A DNA stretch of 64,000 nucleotides from Thalassotalea profundi (lineage in GTDB: Bacteria > Pseudomonadota > Gammaproteobacteria > Enterobacterales > Alteromonadaceae), in contig NZ_BNAH01000002.1 in NCBI RefSeq assembly GCF_014653195.1, positions 124,377 to 188,376 of the forward strand. Reading direction: 5' to 3'. Under the pieces are notes generated by a model, which saw only the letters and a program-made list of their open reading frames with translations, was not told the origin of the DNA and searched no databases. Position 1 is the first letter of the stretch, and every line of letters begins with the position of its first letter. Position numbers and translations under genes: made by a program. Below are positions 45,934 through 54,851 of this stretch, in pieces.

Positions 45934-47439
45934 TTAATAAACATCTCTAATGTAACGTTGTTGGCATTGTAACTCTGTCAGTTTTTCTTGCCCTAGTAAT
46001 TCAATTAAGGTGTTATGGACACTTTCACCCATGCCAGACAAACAACCACATATATAAATTACAGCACCTTCACTAAGCCATTGCTTTAGCATCGCTTCCT
46101 CATCAGCAAGGATATGCTGTACATATTTTGCTTGCTTACTATCTTGAGAGTATGCACAACTTAGCTTAGCTAAATTTGACTCTTCTAATGTTAATAAGTA
46201 CTTATTAATTGGCAATTGTGAATGACTATTGCGCTCACCAAATATTAACCATGTTGGACCTGTTGGTTTATTAAGCTTAGTTTTAAAATAAGCTCGAGCA
46301 TCGATTTGCGCTTTAAGTCCTGCTAACCCGCTACCGGCACCTATTAATATCAATGGCACTGTATTATCAATTTGATGGTGAGTACTTACTGAGCGTATTT
46401 GGCCTTGTACGATAGCTCCAACGGAACAGTTATTACTTAAATAGCCTGACGCTAGACCAAAGCTATTTTCCTCTTTTTCTAATAACCGAACAATTAATTG
46501 CAATTGTCCTTGCTCTGAAATAGAGGCTATTGAGTAACTGCGTGTAGTTAAAGTAGGCAGATTATCGAGTAGCTCATTTATTGAATATGTACAATTATTA
46601 GGTAATTCACGCATTGCCAACCATGCGCTTAATGATTGTTGATGTCCTTGGTATGTCAATAATTGAGTACCGTCATATTGATGAGCTTGCAACCACTGAT
46701 TGACAACGGCTTTTGGCTGATGAGGTTGTATATCAATTAAATCCCCTGCCTGCCAACTGGGTGTTGGACCAATACTAGTGAAAGTTAATTGAAATAGCTT
46801 TTCATCATCGCAATCAGGATTTAGCAATAAACGTTCGGTTAATTGCCAATATTGCGGTGAATTTGTCTTCGTAGATGTTTCATTTACCTCTTGGATATTT
46901 AGCCAACGGGGTGTAATACTTGCTAATGTGGTTGTTTGCTCATTGTATTTATCAACTGCAATTACCTCATTATTAGGTTCAGATCCTATATCCAACATAC
47001 TTTGATGAACTTGGTATCCGAAGGCACAGAATTTAGGGTATCCCGTATCACCTAATGCAATCACAGAAAATTTAAGATGATTGAGTTTAACCGTATTTTT
47101 TATTGCGTTTTGTATGCGCTTTATAAATAGATTGCCATTATCGGGTGCTTCACCATCACCATAAGTACTCACAATAAACAGTACTTGATCGACGGATGAT
47201 AAATTCTCTATTGAAAGGTGATTTAAAGCCACTACATTAGCCATTTCAGACAAATGTAGTGCCTGCGCATAGCGATTAGCTATCGCCTGTGCATTACCTG
47301 TTTGACTAGCATAAGTAATCAATAACGAAGTGTCGGCAGATATATTATTGCGTTGCCGTGCGATATGTATACGCCACATAGCAACGCAAAATAAAAGCCA
47401 TACTGAAATAACAACAATAATGGTTAATAAATTTTCCAT
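45934..47439 (-). CDS. Membrane-anchored flavodoxin / NADPH-flavin reductase fusion
   Basis: This 501-residue diflavin protein has an N-terminal helix (LLTIIVVISVWLLFCVAMW). A flavodoxin FMN domain follows, with the loop ITYASQTGNAQAIANRYAQAL near residue 42, STYGDGEAPDNG and ALGDTGYPKFCAFG. The FAD domain has TLTTRSYSIAS, and the NADP domain has ILIGAGSGLAGLKAQIDA and VIYICGCLSGMGESVHNTL. It resembles the CysJ/sulfite-reductase flavoprotein family. As last gene of the Fur-box operon with a PepSY protein, it probably supplies electrons for periplasmic or membrane reduction of ferric iron. That role is inference from context. Confidence 0.85.
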   Translation of the reverse strand: MENLLTIIVVISVWLLFCVAMWRIHIARQRNNISADTSLLITYASQTGNAQAIANRYAQALHLSEMANVVALNHLSIENLSSVDQVLFIVSTYGDGEAPDNGNLFIKRIQNAIKNTVKLNHLKFSVIALGDTGYPKFCAFGYQVHQSMLDIGSEPNNEVIAVDKYNEQTTTLASITPRWLNIQEVNETSTKTNSPQYWQLTERLLLNPDCDDEKLFQLTFTSIGPTPSWQAGDLIDIQPHQPKAVVNQWLQAHQYDGTQLLTYQGHQQSLSAWLAMRELPNNCTYSINELLDNLPTLTTRSYSIASISEQGQLQLIVRLLEKEENSFGLASGYLSNNCSVGAIVQGQIRSVSTHHQIDNTVPLILIGAGSGLAGLKAQIDARAYFKTKLNKPTGPTWLIFGERNSHSQLPINKYLLTLEESNLAKLSCAYSQDSKQAKYVQHILADEEAMLKQWLSEGAVIYICGCLSGMGESVHNTLIELLGQEKLTELQCQQRYIRDVY

Positions 47440-47473
47440 AATTTAACTTCAGTTATCTGCCCTTTGCTGTTAA

Positions 47474-48307
47474 CTATAACGGTAATACAGCAAATGTAGC
47501 GCCGTAGCTGCCTTTACGAGAAGTAGCGGGAGCTTTGGCTTTATCATCTTCATATTCTGCTTCGATTAAATACATACCAGCTTCAGGCCATGTAATAGTG
47601 GCATAGCCTTTTGCATCTGTAACTACGTCTATTTGATTTTGATCGTTGCGATAGCGAGTGTCACCTTTAACGATTGCCAATTTCACACCAACGGCAGGTT
47701 GCCCTTGAAATAAAAATTGAAATTTAGCTTCTTCACCAACAAATAAATCATTCGGATGAGTTACTGGCACTAATTCTAATCCTGAATTTGTCGGCTCAAA
47801 CACTTTCTTGGTTGGTTCACCTGATGTCACAAATGTTTCAATACGTCGATAGCTTTCAGATACTCTTAATTCTTTAGCATTTTTTGGCACGGCAGTAGAA
47901 AATTCTGAGGCGACAGCTGTTTTACCTCTTGCAGGCCACATTTTACGTTTGCCATTTTCGTCTCTCCATACGGCGCGTAAGCCACCTGATGCAGTGCTAA
48001 TTCTATAAGTCCCTGGATTCACTAAGTTCAAATCAAATGTTGAGCGATATTTACCAGTATGGGCATTAACCACATCAATTAATTTTCCTGAAGGGTCTTG
48101 TGCCACTAATCCATTCATACGTAATGGTACATGCTCAAATACAAATAAAGAGTTTGAAACGGCAGCATCGAATGTAACCCAAGGCGCTTCCCCTGATAAA
48201 CTGGTACTACTTGGTAAAATCCAAGCTCTGTGTGCATTTACACTAAACGCTAGGCTCATCATCACACCAACGGTTAATATCTTCTTAAATGGTTGAGATA
48301 AATTCAT
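47474..48307 (-). CDS. DUF4198-type periplasmic protein
   Basis: The 277-residue protein has a signal peptide (KILTVGVMMSLAFSVNAHRAW) and the N-terminal HRAWILPSSTSLSG...PWVTFDAAVSNSLF pattern of DUF4198. That family lies near nickel or iron uptake genes and has two beta-sandwich regions. The C-terminal half has the GQPAVGVKLAIVKGDTRYRNDQNQIDVVTDAKGYATITWPEAGMYLIEAEY carboxypeptidase-regulatory-like fold. The histidine at the start of the mature protein could bind metal, though this is a guess. It is co-directional with the TonB receptor genes and 34 bases ahead of the flavoreductase gene. Confidence 0.85.
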   Translation of the reverse strand: MNLSQPFKKILTVGVMMSLAFSVNAHRAWILPSSTSLSGEAPWVTFDAAVSNSLFVFEHVPLRMNGLVAQDPSGKLIDVVNAHTGKYRSTFDLNLVNPGTYRISTASGGLRAVWRDENGKRKMWPARGKTAVASEFSTAVPKNAKELRVSESYRRIETFVTSGEPTKKVFEPTNSGLELVPVTHPNDLFVGEEAKFQFLFQGQPAVGVKLAIVKGDTRYRNDQNQIDVVTDAKGYATITWPEAGMYLIEAEYEDDKAKAPATSRKGSYGATFAVLPL

Positions 48308-48328
48308 TGATTAATTCCTTTATTGTTA

Positions 48329-48856
48329 TTACTTCAGTTTAATATTAATGTTGCCAAGCTCAGCATTACCAGATGCTGCTAATGAAAATTCATCTGCCGT
48401 AACTGGCCATGTAAGAGGAAGATTAACGACTTCTTTGCCGCCAACTTCTCTTGAAGCTTCAACTCGCAATTGATAATCACCTGCAGGGAGTTGTGCGAAT
48501 GTTTCAGAATCTAAAGCGATAGACAATTTATGTTTACCAGGGCCTTTCGTTGCCGACGTTAAACCATCATAGGGCTGTTGAGCTGATCTTCCTACTCTGC
48601 GCCACCACTGTCTAATATCTTTTAACCATTTTTTACCTTCATTATCCTTCATGTCTAAGTCGTACCATAAAGCCACTTGGGTTGCTTTTCGGTTACTGTC
48701 TTCTAACCATATTGCAACGTAAGGCTTATGATATTCAGCAACATTCATACGCGGGATTTCAATCTCCATTAACAAGCTTTTATCAGCAGCAAATGTATAA
48801 TTGCTAAATAAAGTCATTGAAAATAAAGAAAAAGTTAACCAAAACAAACGATTCAT
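48329..48856 (-). CDS. DUF2271-type periplasmic protein
   Basis: The 175-residue exported protein has a signal peptide (LFWLTFSLFSMTLFSNYTFAAD) and the DUF2271 pattern YVAIWLEDSNRKATQVALWYDLDMKDNEGKKWLKDIRQWWRRVGR...DGLTSATKGPGKH. Proteins of this family nearly always occur beside PepSY and flavoreductase genes. The tryptophan-rich WLKDIRQWWRR segment is characteristic. Its biochemical role is unknown. It lies between the PepSY protein and the DUF4198 protein. Confidence 0.88.
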   Translation of the reverse strand: MNRLFWLTFSLFSMTLFSNYTFAADKSLLMEIEIPRMNVAEYHKPYVAIWLEDSNRKATQVALWYDLDMKDNEGKKWLKDIRQWWRRVGRSAQQPYDGLTSATKGPGKHKLSIALDSETFAQLPAGDYQLRVEASREVGGKEVVNLPLTWPVTADEFSLAASGNAELGNINIKLK

Positions 48857-48879
48857 TGATATTCCTTTTAAATATTTAT

Positions 48880-49491
48880 TTAGTGTAAATTAGTTAAAAT
48901 AATAATAAGTGGTAATAACACACCTAATGAGACAAATGGCCAAGTCGACAATCTAAATGAAGCTTGCTTATACAATAGCCATAAACCACTTAAGCAAAAA
49001 ACAATACAGCCAACAGCAAAAGCATCGATAAACCAAATCCAAGCAGTATTGGTATAACGACCCTTATGTAAATCGTTGAAGAATGATATCCATCCGCGAT
49101 CGGTGCGCTCATATATAAGTTCTCCACTATCTAAATCAATAGAAAGCCAAGCGTCCACTCCAGGCTCAGGGATTGAGAGGTAAAACTCTCCATCACTTAA
49201 TTCGCCTTCTGCATATTTTGATATCGAAATATTGTGTTCTGAAATTAAAAGCTGCCTAACATCATCGGGTAATGAGTTAGGCGCTACACTTTCACTTTCA
49301 TGACGCAATATCCATGCGTGCAACACATTATTAGGCAGTTGAGTTTCAACGGTAGTGATATCATTTTTAGCTGGAATATCACCGGCATGGTTTAACGTAA
49401 TACCTGTCCAAGAGAAAAACAGCATACCAATACTACAAATACCCGCACTGATCCAATGCCATTGACGTGCGTTACCTAAAGATATTTTCAT
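48880..49491 (-). CDS. PepSY-domain membrane protein
   Basis: This 203-residue inner-membrane protein has a helix at about 13-32 (WISAGICSIGMLFFSWTGITL). A periplasmic PepSY domain (YLSIPEPGVDAWLSIDLDSGELIYERTDRGWISFFNDLHKGRY) follows, then two C-terminal helices (AWIWFIDAFAVGCIVFCLSGLWLLY and WPFVSLGVLLPLIIIL). The HW pair at the start, H24AG and DLHKG are histidine positions often seen in PepSY-associated reductases. It probably works with the diflavin reductase in ferric reduction, an inference from context. It lies 34 bases after the TonB receptor stop. Confidence 0.88.
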   Translation of the reverse strand: MKISLGNARQWHWISAGICSIGMLFFSWTGITLNHAGDIPAKNDITTVETQLPNNVLHAWILRHESESVAPNSLPDDVRQLLISEHNISISKYAEGELSDGEFYLSIPEPGVDAWLSIDLDSGELIYERTDRGWISFFNDLHKGRYTNTAWIWFIDAFAVGCIVFCLSGLWLLYKQASFRLSTWPFVSLGVLLPLIIILTNLH

Positions 49492-49525
49492 ATACTGCTT
49501 AATTTCCTCTTACTGTCGCCTTGTA

Positions 49526-51904
49526 TTAGAAGGAAGCTTTAACACTTACCCAAAAACTACGCGCTTTGTCTTTAATATTGTAGTCATCTGTAAATATGAC
49601 TTCGTCATTATCAGCTACGTAAATACCGTCATTATCTAGATCTACATAATCGGTTGCATACGAAGTGAAGTCTTCATCAAGTAGGTTGTTTATGCGTAGA
49701 TTTACAGTTACATTTTCACTAAATTTGTATCTTGCACCCAAGTTTACTGAGTTATAGTTTTTATAATAAAGTGGTTTATCTAAAACACTGTTCCAGTCTC
49801 TATAACGATCTGAGCGAATTTCAAGTTGTAAATAAGCATTCAACTCTTCAGTAATTGTCCAATCTGTTGTGATATTTGCCATATGCTCTGCCGTATTCGT
49901 TAGAGGTTGGCCAGCACTTGCACCACTTTTTTGCTCGCTGTCTGTCCAAGTGTAGTTAGCACTTGCATTCCAATCTTGCGATATAGCAACTCTACCAGCA
50001 ATTTCAATACCCTGAAGATCAACTTTATCTATGTTAATTTTTTGGCTATATGTTGTGTAACCTAAAGAATCATAAGCGCCTAAATTAACACAAGGACGAA
50101 CACCGTTTGTTGCTTCACAACTTTGTACCGTATCGCCACGTGCTATTTTATCTTCAAACTTCGTATTAAAGTACGTGATATTGAAATTATGATCATTTTC
50201 ATCATCACTCCAATATAATGCAATTTCACTGTTAACACTGGTTTCAGGTGTTAAATCTGGATTACCTGCAAACGGTGAAGTGCCTTGACCACCAAAACCT
50301 GTGATACCGTCATAAAGATCTGTGGTTTGTGGGGTTTTAAAGCCGGTACTAACACCACCTTTTATTGTCCAATTATCTGATAAGGTATAAACTGAATATA
50401 AACGTGGAGAAACATTGCTTCCAAACACATCATGATTATCGTATCGAATACCTGCTGTAATTGTTAATGGATCAATAATTGTCCAGTTATCTTCAATAAA
50501 TAATGCATACATTTCTTGCTCTTGTACGCCATTTTCACGAGCATCTTCCATTCCGAAAACGCCATCGAGTAATTCACCTTTAGTAATTTGAGTTCCAATG
50601 ACTAAATTATGATAGCCAGCTAAATTTTCTAAAGGAATATCTAAACGCGCATCTAATGTATATTGACTACTTTCTAATGGACGCTTATTTCTAGGTAAGA
50701 AGGTTTCTTCAGCTAACGCTTTACGAGTGGCTTCATCCATACCTGCATATTCGCCAGTAGCGTAGTACATTTCTCCTAATAACTGACGCTCTGCAACACT
50801 TAATGGCATAGTACGGCCATTATTTTGAGTGTCAACATAAGCTAAAGAGATAAATGAACGACCAAAATCCCATTCTGCATTATAGGTGAGTGACCACCAT
50901 TGACGATCAAACTCTTGATCTGCCGCATAACCGGCGCGAGGGTTAACTTGGCCACTTCTCTCAGCCCAAATAGATTCAATATTATCTTTTGTTCCTAATG
51001 GATAGCTTATACTACCGCTCTCAATATCGTAAGTTGGTGTATTATCATATTTTTGATGTGAGTCATCGTAGTCAAAGCGAATGCGGTGAGCTTCACTTGG
51101 GGTAAATGATAAAGAAAAGCCATATTGTTGGTTGGTATTATCAACCGTTTTACCACCACGGCCAAAACCCAATGAACGGTAATGTAGCTCACCATTTGGA
51201 TCTGTTGCTGGTTCAAATTCTGGTGAAGATGCTAGACGTTCATAAACACTACCACGTAAACTTAAATCAAGAACACCTTTAATTAATGGGCCCATGACAG
51301 AAAAGTCAGTAGTAATGTCATCACCAAATTGATCGTCACTTTGAAGACTACGACCAAAGCTTACTGAGCCTGACCATTTTCCTTGTGACTTTTTAGTAAT
51401 AATATTAATTGCACCACCTAATGCATCTGCACCATACAAAGTAGATGCTGGACCACGGATAACTTCAACACGTTCTATTGCATCTAATGGAGGAATATGA
51501 CCAAAGGCATTGCCACCAAAGTTATTTGGATAAATGTCACCATGGTTATTTTGACGTTTTCCATCTACTAAAATTAATGTGTACTCACTAGTTAAGCCAC
51601 GCATACTGATAGAACCTTGGCCCGTTTTATCACGGCTAGTTCCTATATCTACACCTTCTTGATATTTGATAGCATCTAACAATGTAGTGAAAGGACGTGA
51701 TTGAATGTCTTCTTCAGTAATAATTGAAATACTTGCAGGTGCATCTGTTAATTTTTGCTCAAAACCAGTCGCACTGACAACGATACGTTCAATATATTCG
51801 CCTGAGGCATCTGGCCCGCTATTAACTTCCGCTGCATTTAAATTTGAGATACATGCCATAGTAATACATGTTGCTAACGCACTATGCTTGAAAAGCTTAC
51901 CCAT
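49526..51904 (-). CDS. TonB-dependent outer-membrane receptor (CirA/FepA-like)
   Basis: This 792-residue outer-membrane receptor probably takes up ferric siderophore complexes. The signal peptide ends at SNLNA/AE. A TonB-box-like segment is followed by the plug domain (APASISIITEEDIQSRPFTTLLDAIKYQEGVDIG, IERVEVIRGPASTLYGADALGGAINIITKK). The 22-strand barrel ends in the aromatic FWVSVKASF. The plug resembles CirA/FepA catecholate receptors. AAGGA precedes the ATG by 7 bases. It is the first gene of the operon and lies directly downstream of a sigma-70 promoter and a Fur-type box. The ligand is not predictable. Confidence 0.93.
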   Translation of the reverse strand: MGKLFKHSALATCITMACISNLNAAEVNSGPDASGEYIERIVVSATGFEQKLTDAPASISIITEEDIQSRPFTTLLDAIKYQEGVDIGTSRDKTGQGSISMRGLTSEYTLILVDGKRQNNHGDIYPNNFGGNAFGHIPPLDAIERVEVIRGPASTLYGADALGGAINIITKKSQGKWSGSVSFGRSLQSDDQFGDDITTDFSVMGPLIKGVLDLSLRGSVYERLASSPEFEPATDPNGELHYRSLGFGRGGKTVDNTNQQYGFSLSFTPSEAHRIRFDYDDSHQKYDNTPTYDIESGSISYPLGTKDNIESIWAERSGQVNPRAGYAADQEFDRQWWSLTYNAEWDFGRSFISLAYVDTQNNGRTMPLSVAERQLLGEMYYATGEYAGMDEATRKALAEETFLPRNKRPLESSQYTLDARLDIPLENLAGYHNLVIGTQITKGELLDGVFGMEDARENGVQEQEMYALFIEDNWTIIDPLTITAGIRYDNHDVFGSNVSPRLYSVYTLSDNWTIKGGVSTGFKTPQTTDLYDGITGFGGQGTSPFAGNPDLTPETSVNSEIALYWSDDENDHNFNITYFNTKFEDKIARGDTVQSCEATNGVRPCVNLGAYDSLGYTTYSQKINIDKVDLQGIEIAGRVAISQDWNASANYTWTDSEQKSGASAGQPLTNTAEHMANITTDWTITEELNAYLQLEIRSDRYRDWNSVLDKPLYYKNYNSVNLGARYKFSENVTVNLRINNLLDEDFTSYATDYVDLDNDGIYVADNDEVIFTDDYNIKDKARSFWVSVKASF

Positions 51905-51954
51905 TGGAGTTCCTTGTTAACTAATTAAAGTGTTTAAGATATTTTATGGGGCGC

Positions 51955-51983
51955 ACTATATAAAACAACAACACCAATGTCAA
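51955..51983 (-). promoter_or_regulatory. Sigma-70 promoter of the TonB receptor operon
   Basis: On the minus strand TTGACA (plus 51978-51983, perfect) is 17 bases from TATAGT (plus 51955-51960, 5 of 6). Transcription would start near 51948, some 44 bases ahead of the ATG. Confidence 0.75.
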
Positions 51984-51986
51984 CAC

Positions 51987-52007
51987 AAATGATAACTGTT
52001 ATCATTT
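51987..52007. promoter_or_regulatory. Fur box
   Basis: AAATGATAA (51987-51995), CTG, TTATCATTT (51999-52007) is a perfect 9-bp inverted repeat with a 3-bp centre. It matches the GATAATGATAATCATTATC type of Fur site well. It sits 3 bp upstream of the -35 of the TonB receptor promoter. Iron-dependent repression is the natural reading. Confidence 0.82.
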
Positions 52008-52109
52008 ACGTTTATTGTAATTAAAAATATTTATAGACATTAGAGATTAAAGGCATAGGACTATGGAAGATTAAGTAAGATTGAATATTGGTATTATGAA
52101 AGGTTTTAA

Positions 52110-52571
52110 CTAAAGTTTACGTTTGTGTAACGTTACTAACATTTCAGCTTCCGCTTGAGGTAGATCGCACTCAGTCATTAATTCAGCAACATCAGCACCT
52201 AATAATACAAGCTTTTGGGCCCTACTATAAAGTTTATCTTCGGGTTGTTGCAGCTTAACTTGCTCTATGGTCTCGCTTTGCTTTTTTATATCTTGATTGA
52301 GTATTTTAATTCGGTGTTCTAATTGTTTACTTACTTGTTCATTTTCAACTTGCTGATTAGTTAATGTTTCGTTTAATAAAATTAGTTGTTTTTGTACATC
52401 ACTTAACGATAAACGTAATTGACTAATTAATAGTTCACTTCCCTCAATTTGAGTTTTAAGTAAGTTAATATTAGCACTTTTAGAGTGGTATTTGATTAAA
52501 GCTAATAGCGCTGTAATTAGAGCAGCGCTAGCAATCACTAAACTAATAATAAGGGTGTATTCTTCTTTCAT
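52110..52571 (-). CDS. DUF2802 family protein
   Basis: This 153-residue protein (ATG at 52571; a TTG at 52601 is also in frame) has an N-terminal helix (LIISLVIASAALITALLALI). A long coiled coil (about 35-115: KTQIEGSELLISQLRLSLSDVQKQLILLNETL...) and a short C-terminal DUF2802 domain (YSRAQKLVLLGADVAELMTECDLPQAEAEMLVTLHKR) follow. This helix-turn-helix-like end is typical of the family. It usually follows cheW in polar-flagellum chemotaxis operons, as here (44 bases). It is probably membrane-anchored with the coiled coil in the cytoplasm. Its function is unknown. Confidence 0.85.
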   Translation of the reverse strand: MKEEYTLIISLVIASAALITALLALIKYHSKSANINLLKTQIEGSELLISQLRLSLSDVQKQLILLNETLTNQQVENEQVSKQLEHRIKILNQDIKKQSETIEQVKLQQPEDKLYSRAQKLVLLGADVAELMTECDLPQAEAEMLVTLHKRKL

Positions 52572-52614
52572 AAAGTCAACTTTAACGACTAAAAGATTCA
52601 AGCATTAGTAATGA

Positions 52615-53106
52615 TTAAAATTGCTTAAGTTCATCCCACTCATCGTCAGATAATAATTTATTGAGATCGACCAAAATTAATAATTCACCGTCACGATTCG
52701 ACACGCCTTGAATAAACTTAGCACTTTCTTCGTTACCAACATTTGGTGCAACGTCTATCTCTGAAGCCTTTAAATAAACAACTTCTGCAACGCTATCAAC
52801 CAAAATACCAATAACTTGCTTCTCAGATTCAATAATAACAATACGTGTATTATCGGTAACTTCCGAAGAATCTAAACCAAAGCGTGACCGCGTATCAATA
52901 ACAGTTACAACGTTGCCGCGTAGGTTAATTATACCTAAAACATAAAGTGGTGCGCCGGGTACAGGGGCTATTTCAGTGTAACGTAATACTTCTTGAACTT
53001 GCATTACGTTGATCCCATAAGTTTCACAATCAAGCTTGAAAGTTACCCATTGTAATACTTCATCGTTATCTGTTGCTTCTTTTGCATTACGTCTTTCGTC
53101 AGACAT
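52615..53106 (-). CDS. cheW: Chemotaxis coupling protein CheW
   Basis: CheW bridges methyl-accepting receptors and the CheA kinase in polar arrays. The 163-residue protein has one CheW domain: LQWVTFKLDCETYGINVMQVQEVLRYTEIAPVPGAPLYVLGIINLRGNVVTVIDTRSRFGL. The receptor-contact NLRG motif is near residue 70. A GAGGCGAG ribosome site precedes the ATG. It lies downstream of parP and upstream of the DUF2802 gene in the chemotaxis operon. Confidence 0.96.
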   Translation of the reverse strand: MSDERRNAKEATDNDEVLQWVTFKLDCETYGINVMQVQEVLRYTEIAPVPGAPLYVLGIINLRGNVVTVIDTRSRFGLDSSEVTDNTRIVIIESEKQVIGILVDSVAEVVYLKASEIDVAPNVGNEESAKFIQGVSNRDGELLILVDLNKLLSDDEWDELKQF

Positions 53107-53189
53107 ACAACTCGCCTCTTAAAGTTATTCACTTTTAAATTTAAATTAGTTTATATCTAAATTATCAATAATTACACTATGTTAGGTAA

Positions 53190-53996
53190 TTATTTATCAA
53201 GCTGGTTAATATTGGCACCCTGATCTAATAACTTAATTAATGCTTCAACATCAAGTAAGGCACACATTCTTTCTTTTACTAAACCAGCCAACCATGGACG
53301 CTTGCTTGTTTGTTCTATCCACTTAACATCTTCTTGCTCTAATGTAACTGTGTCAACTAAGTGTTCAGCCATCAAGCCCCATGAGCTATCACTAAGCATA
53401 ATAATATATTGATAATTTAGCGAATTTTTTAATGTTTTATTACACTTTTCGGGCATAACCCAGAGTGCGGTATCCACCACATTAATTTTATCTTCGCGAT
53501 GAACCATTACTCCTTTAAACCAATCAGGTTTTCCCATTAAACTAGTCGTTTTATCAACATTGTGAATACCCCCTAGTTCAATTAACGGTACAGCGATTGT
53601 TAACCCTGCAACATCAAAAAACATTGCTTGGAAACTGCCTTTACGGTAATCCTTAGATACTTTAACTTTTAATTCGCCTGAACTCTTATTTGTTCGTATT
53701 TCTTCGTTAGCTTCAGCTAAAGGCGTTTCTTCTTTCTCAGGTACTGCGACGGTGCGCGCATGTTCAGATTTTACCGTAGTAACTGTGTTAAAATCTTTCG
53801 TTAATGCTTGGGTAGCGCTTGCTTGTTGTAAAAGCTTATTCAGTTTTTCTTTATCTTTATCTACAACGGCAGAGCTCATATGCGAGCTAGCTTCTGTAGA
53901 AGGTGTAATAGGCGACTTATCCCCGGGTTCTTCTGTGAGTAATTCCGAGAGATAATTTTGCATTAATTTTTTACTTGCAGCTAATGGGTTTGCCAT
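53190..53996 (-). CDS. parP: ParP-like CheW-domain protein for polar array localisation
   Basis: The 268-residue protein has a variable N-terminal region of about 120 residues rich in Thr, Ser, Glu and Lys. It begins with a conserved short helix, ANPLAASKKLMQNYLSELL. A CheW-like domain follows (FQAMFFDVAGLTIAVPLIELGGIHNVDKTTSLMGKPDWFKGVMVHREDKINVVDTALWVM). This matches ParP of Vibrio, which holds CheA arrays at the pole and binds ParC. The gene lies 3 bases after parC. The CheW-like domain lacks the NLRG motif, consistent with a role other than receptor coupling. Confidence 0.87.
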   Translation of the reverse strand: MANPLAASKKLMQNYLSELLTEEPGDKSPITPSTEASSHMSSAVVDKDKEKLNKLLQQASATQALTKDFNTVTTVKSEHARTVAVPEKEETPLAEANEEIRTNKSSGELKVKVSKDYRKGSFQAMFFDVAGLTIAVPLIELGGIHNVDKTTSLMGKPDWFKGVMVHREDKINVVDTALWVMPEKCNKTLKNSLNYQYIIMLSDSSWGLMAEHLVDTVTLEQEDVKWIEQTSKRPWLAGLVKERMCALLDVEALIKLLDQGANINQLDK

Positions 53997-53999
53997 AAA

Positions 54000-54776
54000 T
54001 TATCTATTTTTCACATCAAGTTTTATTAGGTAATCAACTAAATTCCGATATGCTTGTGTCCCTCGAGATGTTGCAGAAAAATCTGACATCACTTTTTGAA
54101 CAACACTAGCATTTCTAAAATTAGTATCTATCGGAATAACCCCCGGCCAAACGGTTTTTCCATACAATTCTTGCATTTTTAAATACGCTTGTAGCGATGC
54201 TTTAGTTCTTTTATCAAACATAGTAGGAACTATGCTAAAAGTAAAAGGTTTATGCTGCTCTCCTTGCATAATCTCCATCGTTTTGATCATACGGTCTAAA
54301 CCTTTGAGGGCAAGGAACTCAGTTTGAGCTGGAACTATGATGCGATCGCATGCAGCAAGCGCATTTACCATCAACACACCAAGTACTGGAGGACAGTCGA
54401 TTAAGACATAATCATATTCATCTTTTAATTTTTCAAGTGCCTTTTTTAGCACCAACCCCATGCCACCTTTACTTCCTAGTGAACGATCAAGTGTTGCCAG
54501 CCCCATAGTGGCGGGTAAAATATCAATATTTTCATATTTAGTCGGGCATAAGCTCATCATTATTTGTTCTTTGGTTGAAACTTGAACAAATAAATCATAG
54601 ACACTTAGATCTAAATCCTCTGATTCTATACCAAAATAATAGCTGAGTGATGCATGAGGATCAGTATCAATAAGCAATACTTTATACCCTTGTTCTGCTA
54701 ACAATCCGCCTAAAGATATAGTAGTCGTTGTTTTTCCAACTCCACCTTTTTGGTTCGCTACTGTCCAAACAATCAA
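54000..54776 (-). CDS. parC: ParA-like ATPase ParC of polar chemotaxis clusters
   Basis: This 258-residue Walker-type ATPase has the deviant Walker A KGGVGKTTT at residues 10-18, LLIDTDPHASLSYYFG (A'), and DYVLIDCPPVLGVLMVNALAACDRIIVPAQ (Walker B region). It lies between cheB and parP in the conserved cheA-cheB-parC-parP-cheW order. This distinguishes it from chromosomal ParA or Soj, which would be next to parB. In Vibrio, ParC forms a polar focus that recruits chemotaxis arrays so that each daughter inherits one. Confidence 0.9.
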   Translation of the reverse strand: MIVWTVANQKGGVGKTTTTISLGGLLAEQGYKVLLIDTDPHASLSYYFGIESEDLDLSVYDLFVQVSTKEQIMMSLCPTKYENIDILPATMGLATLDRSLGSKGGMGLVLKKALEKLKDEYDYVLIDCPPVLGVLMVNALAACDRIIVPAQTEFLALKGLDRMIKTMEIMQGEQHKPFTFSIVPTMFDKRTKASLQAYLKMQELYGKTVWPGVIPIDTNFRNASVVQKVMSDFSATSRGTQAYRNLVDYLIKLDVKNR

Positions 54777-54851
54777 AGATTCACCTATAAATTAATCTAT
54801 CAGCTTATTTACACTATAACGCTAATAATACGCTATTTAGGAAATAAAATA

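Noticed and set aside
54000..54776. Chromosome-partition ParA (with an origin nearby)
   Set aside because: There is no parB, no parS-like repeats and no dnaA or gidA neighbours. The cheB-parC-parP-cheW order identifies the chemotaxis ParC.
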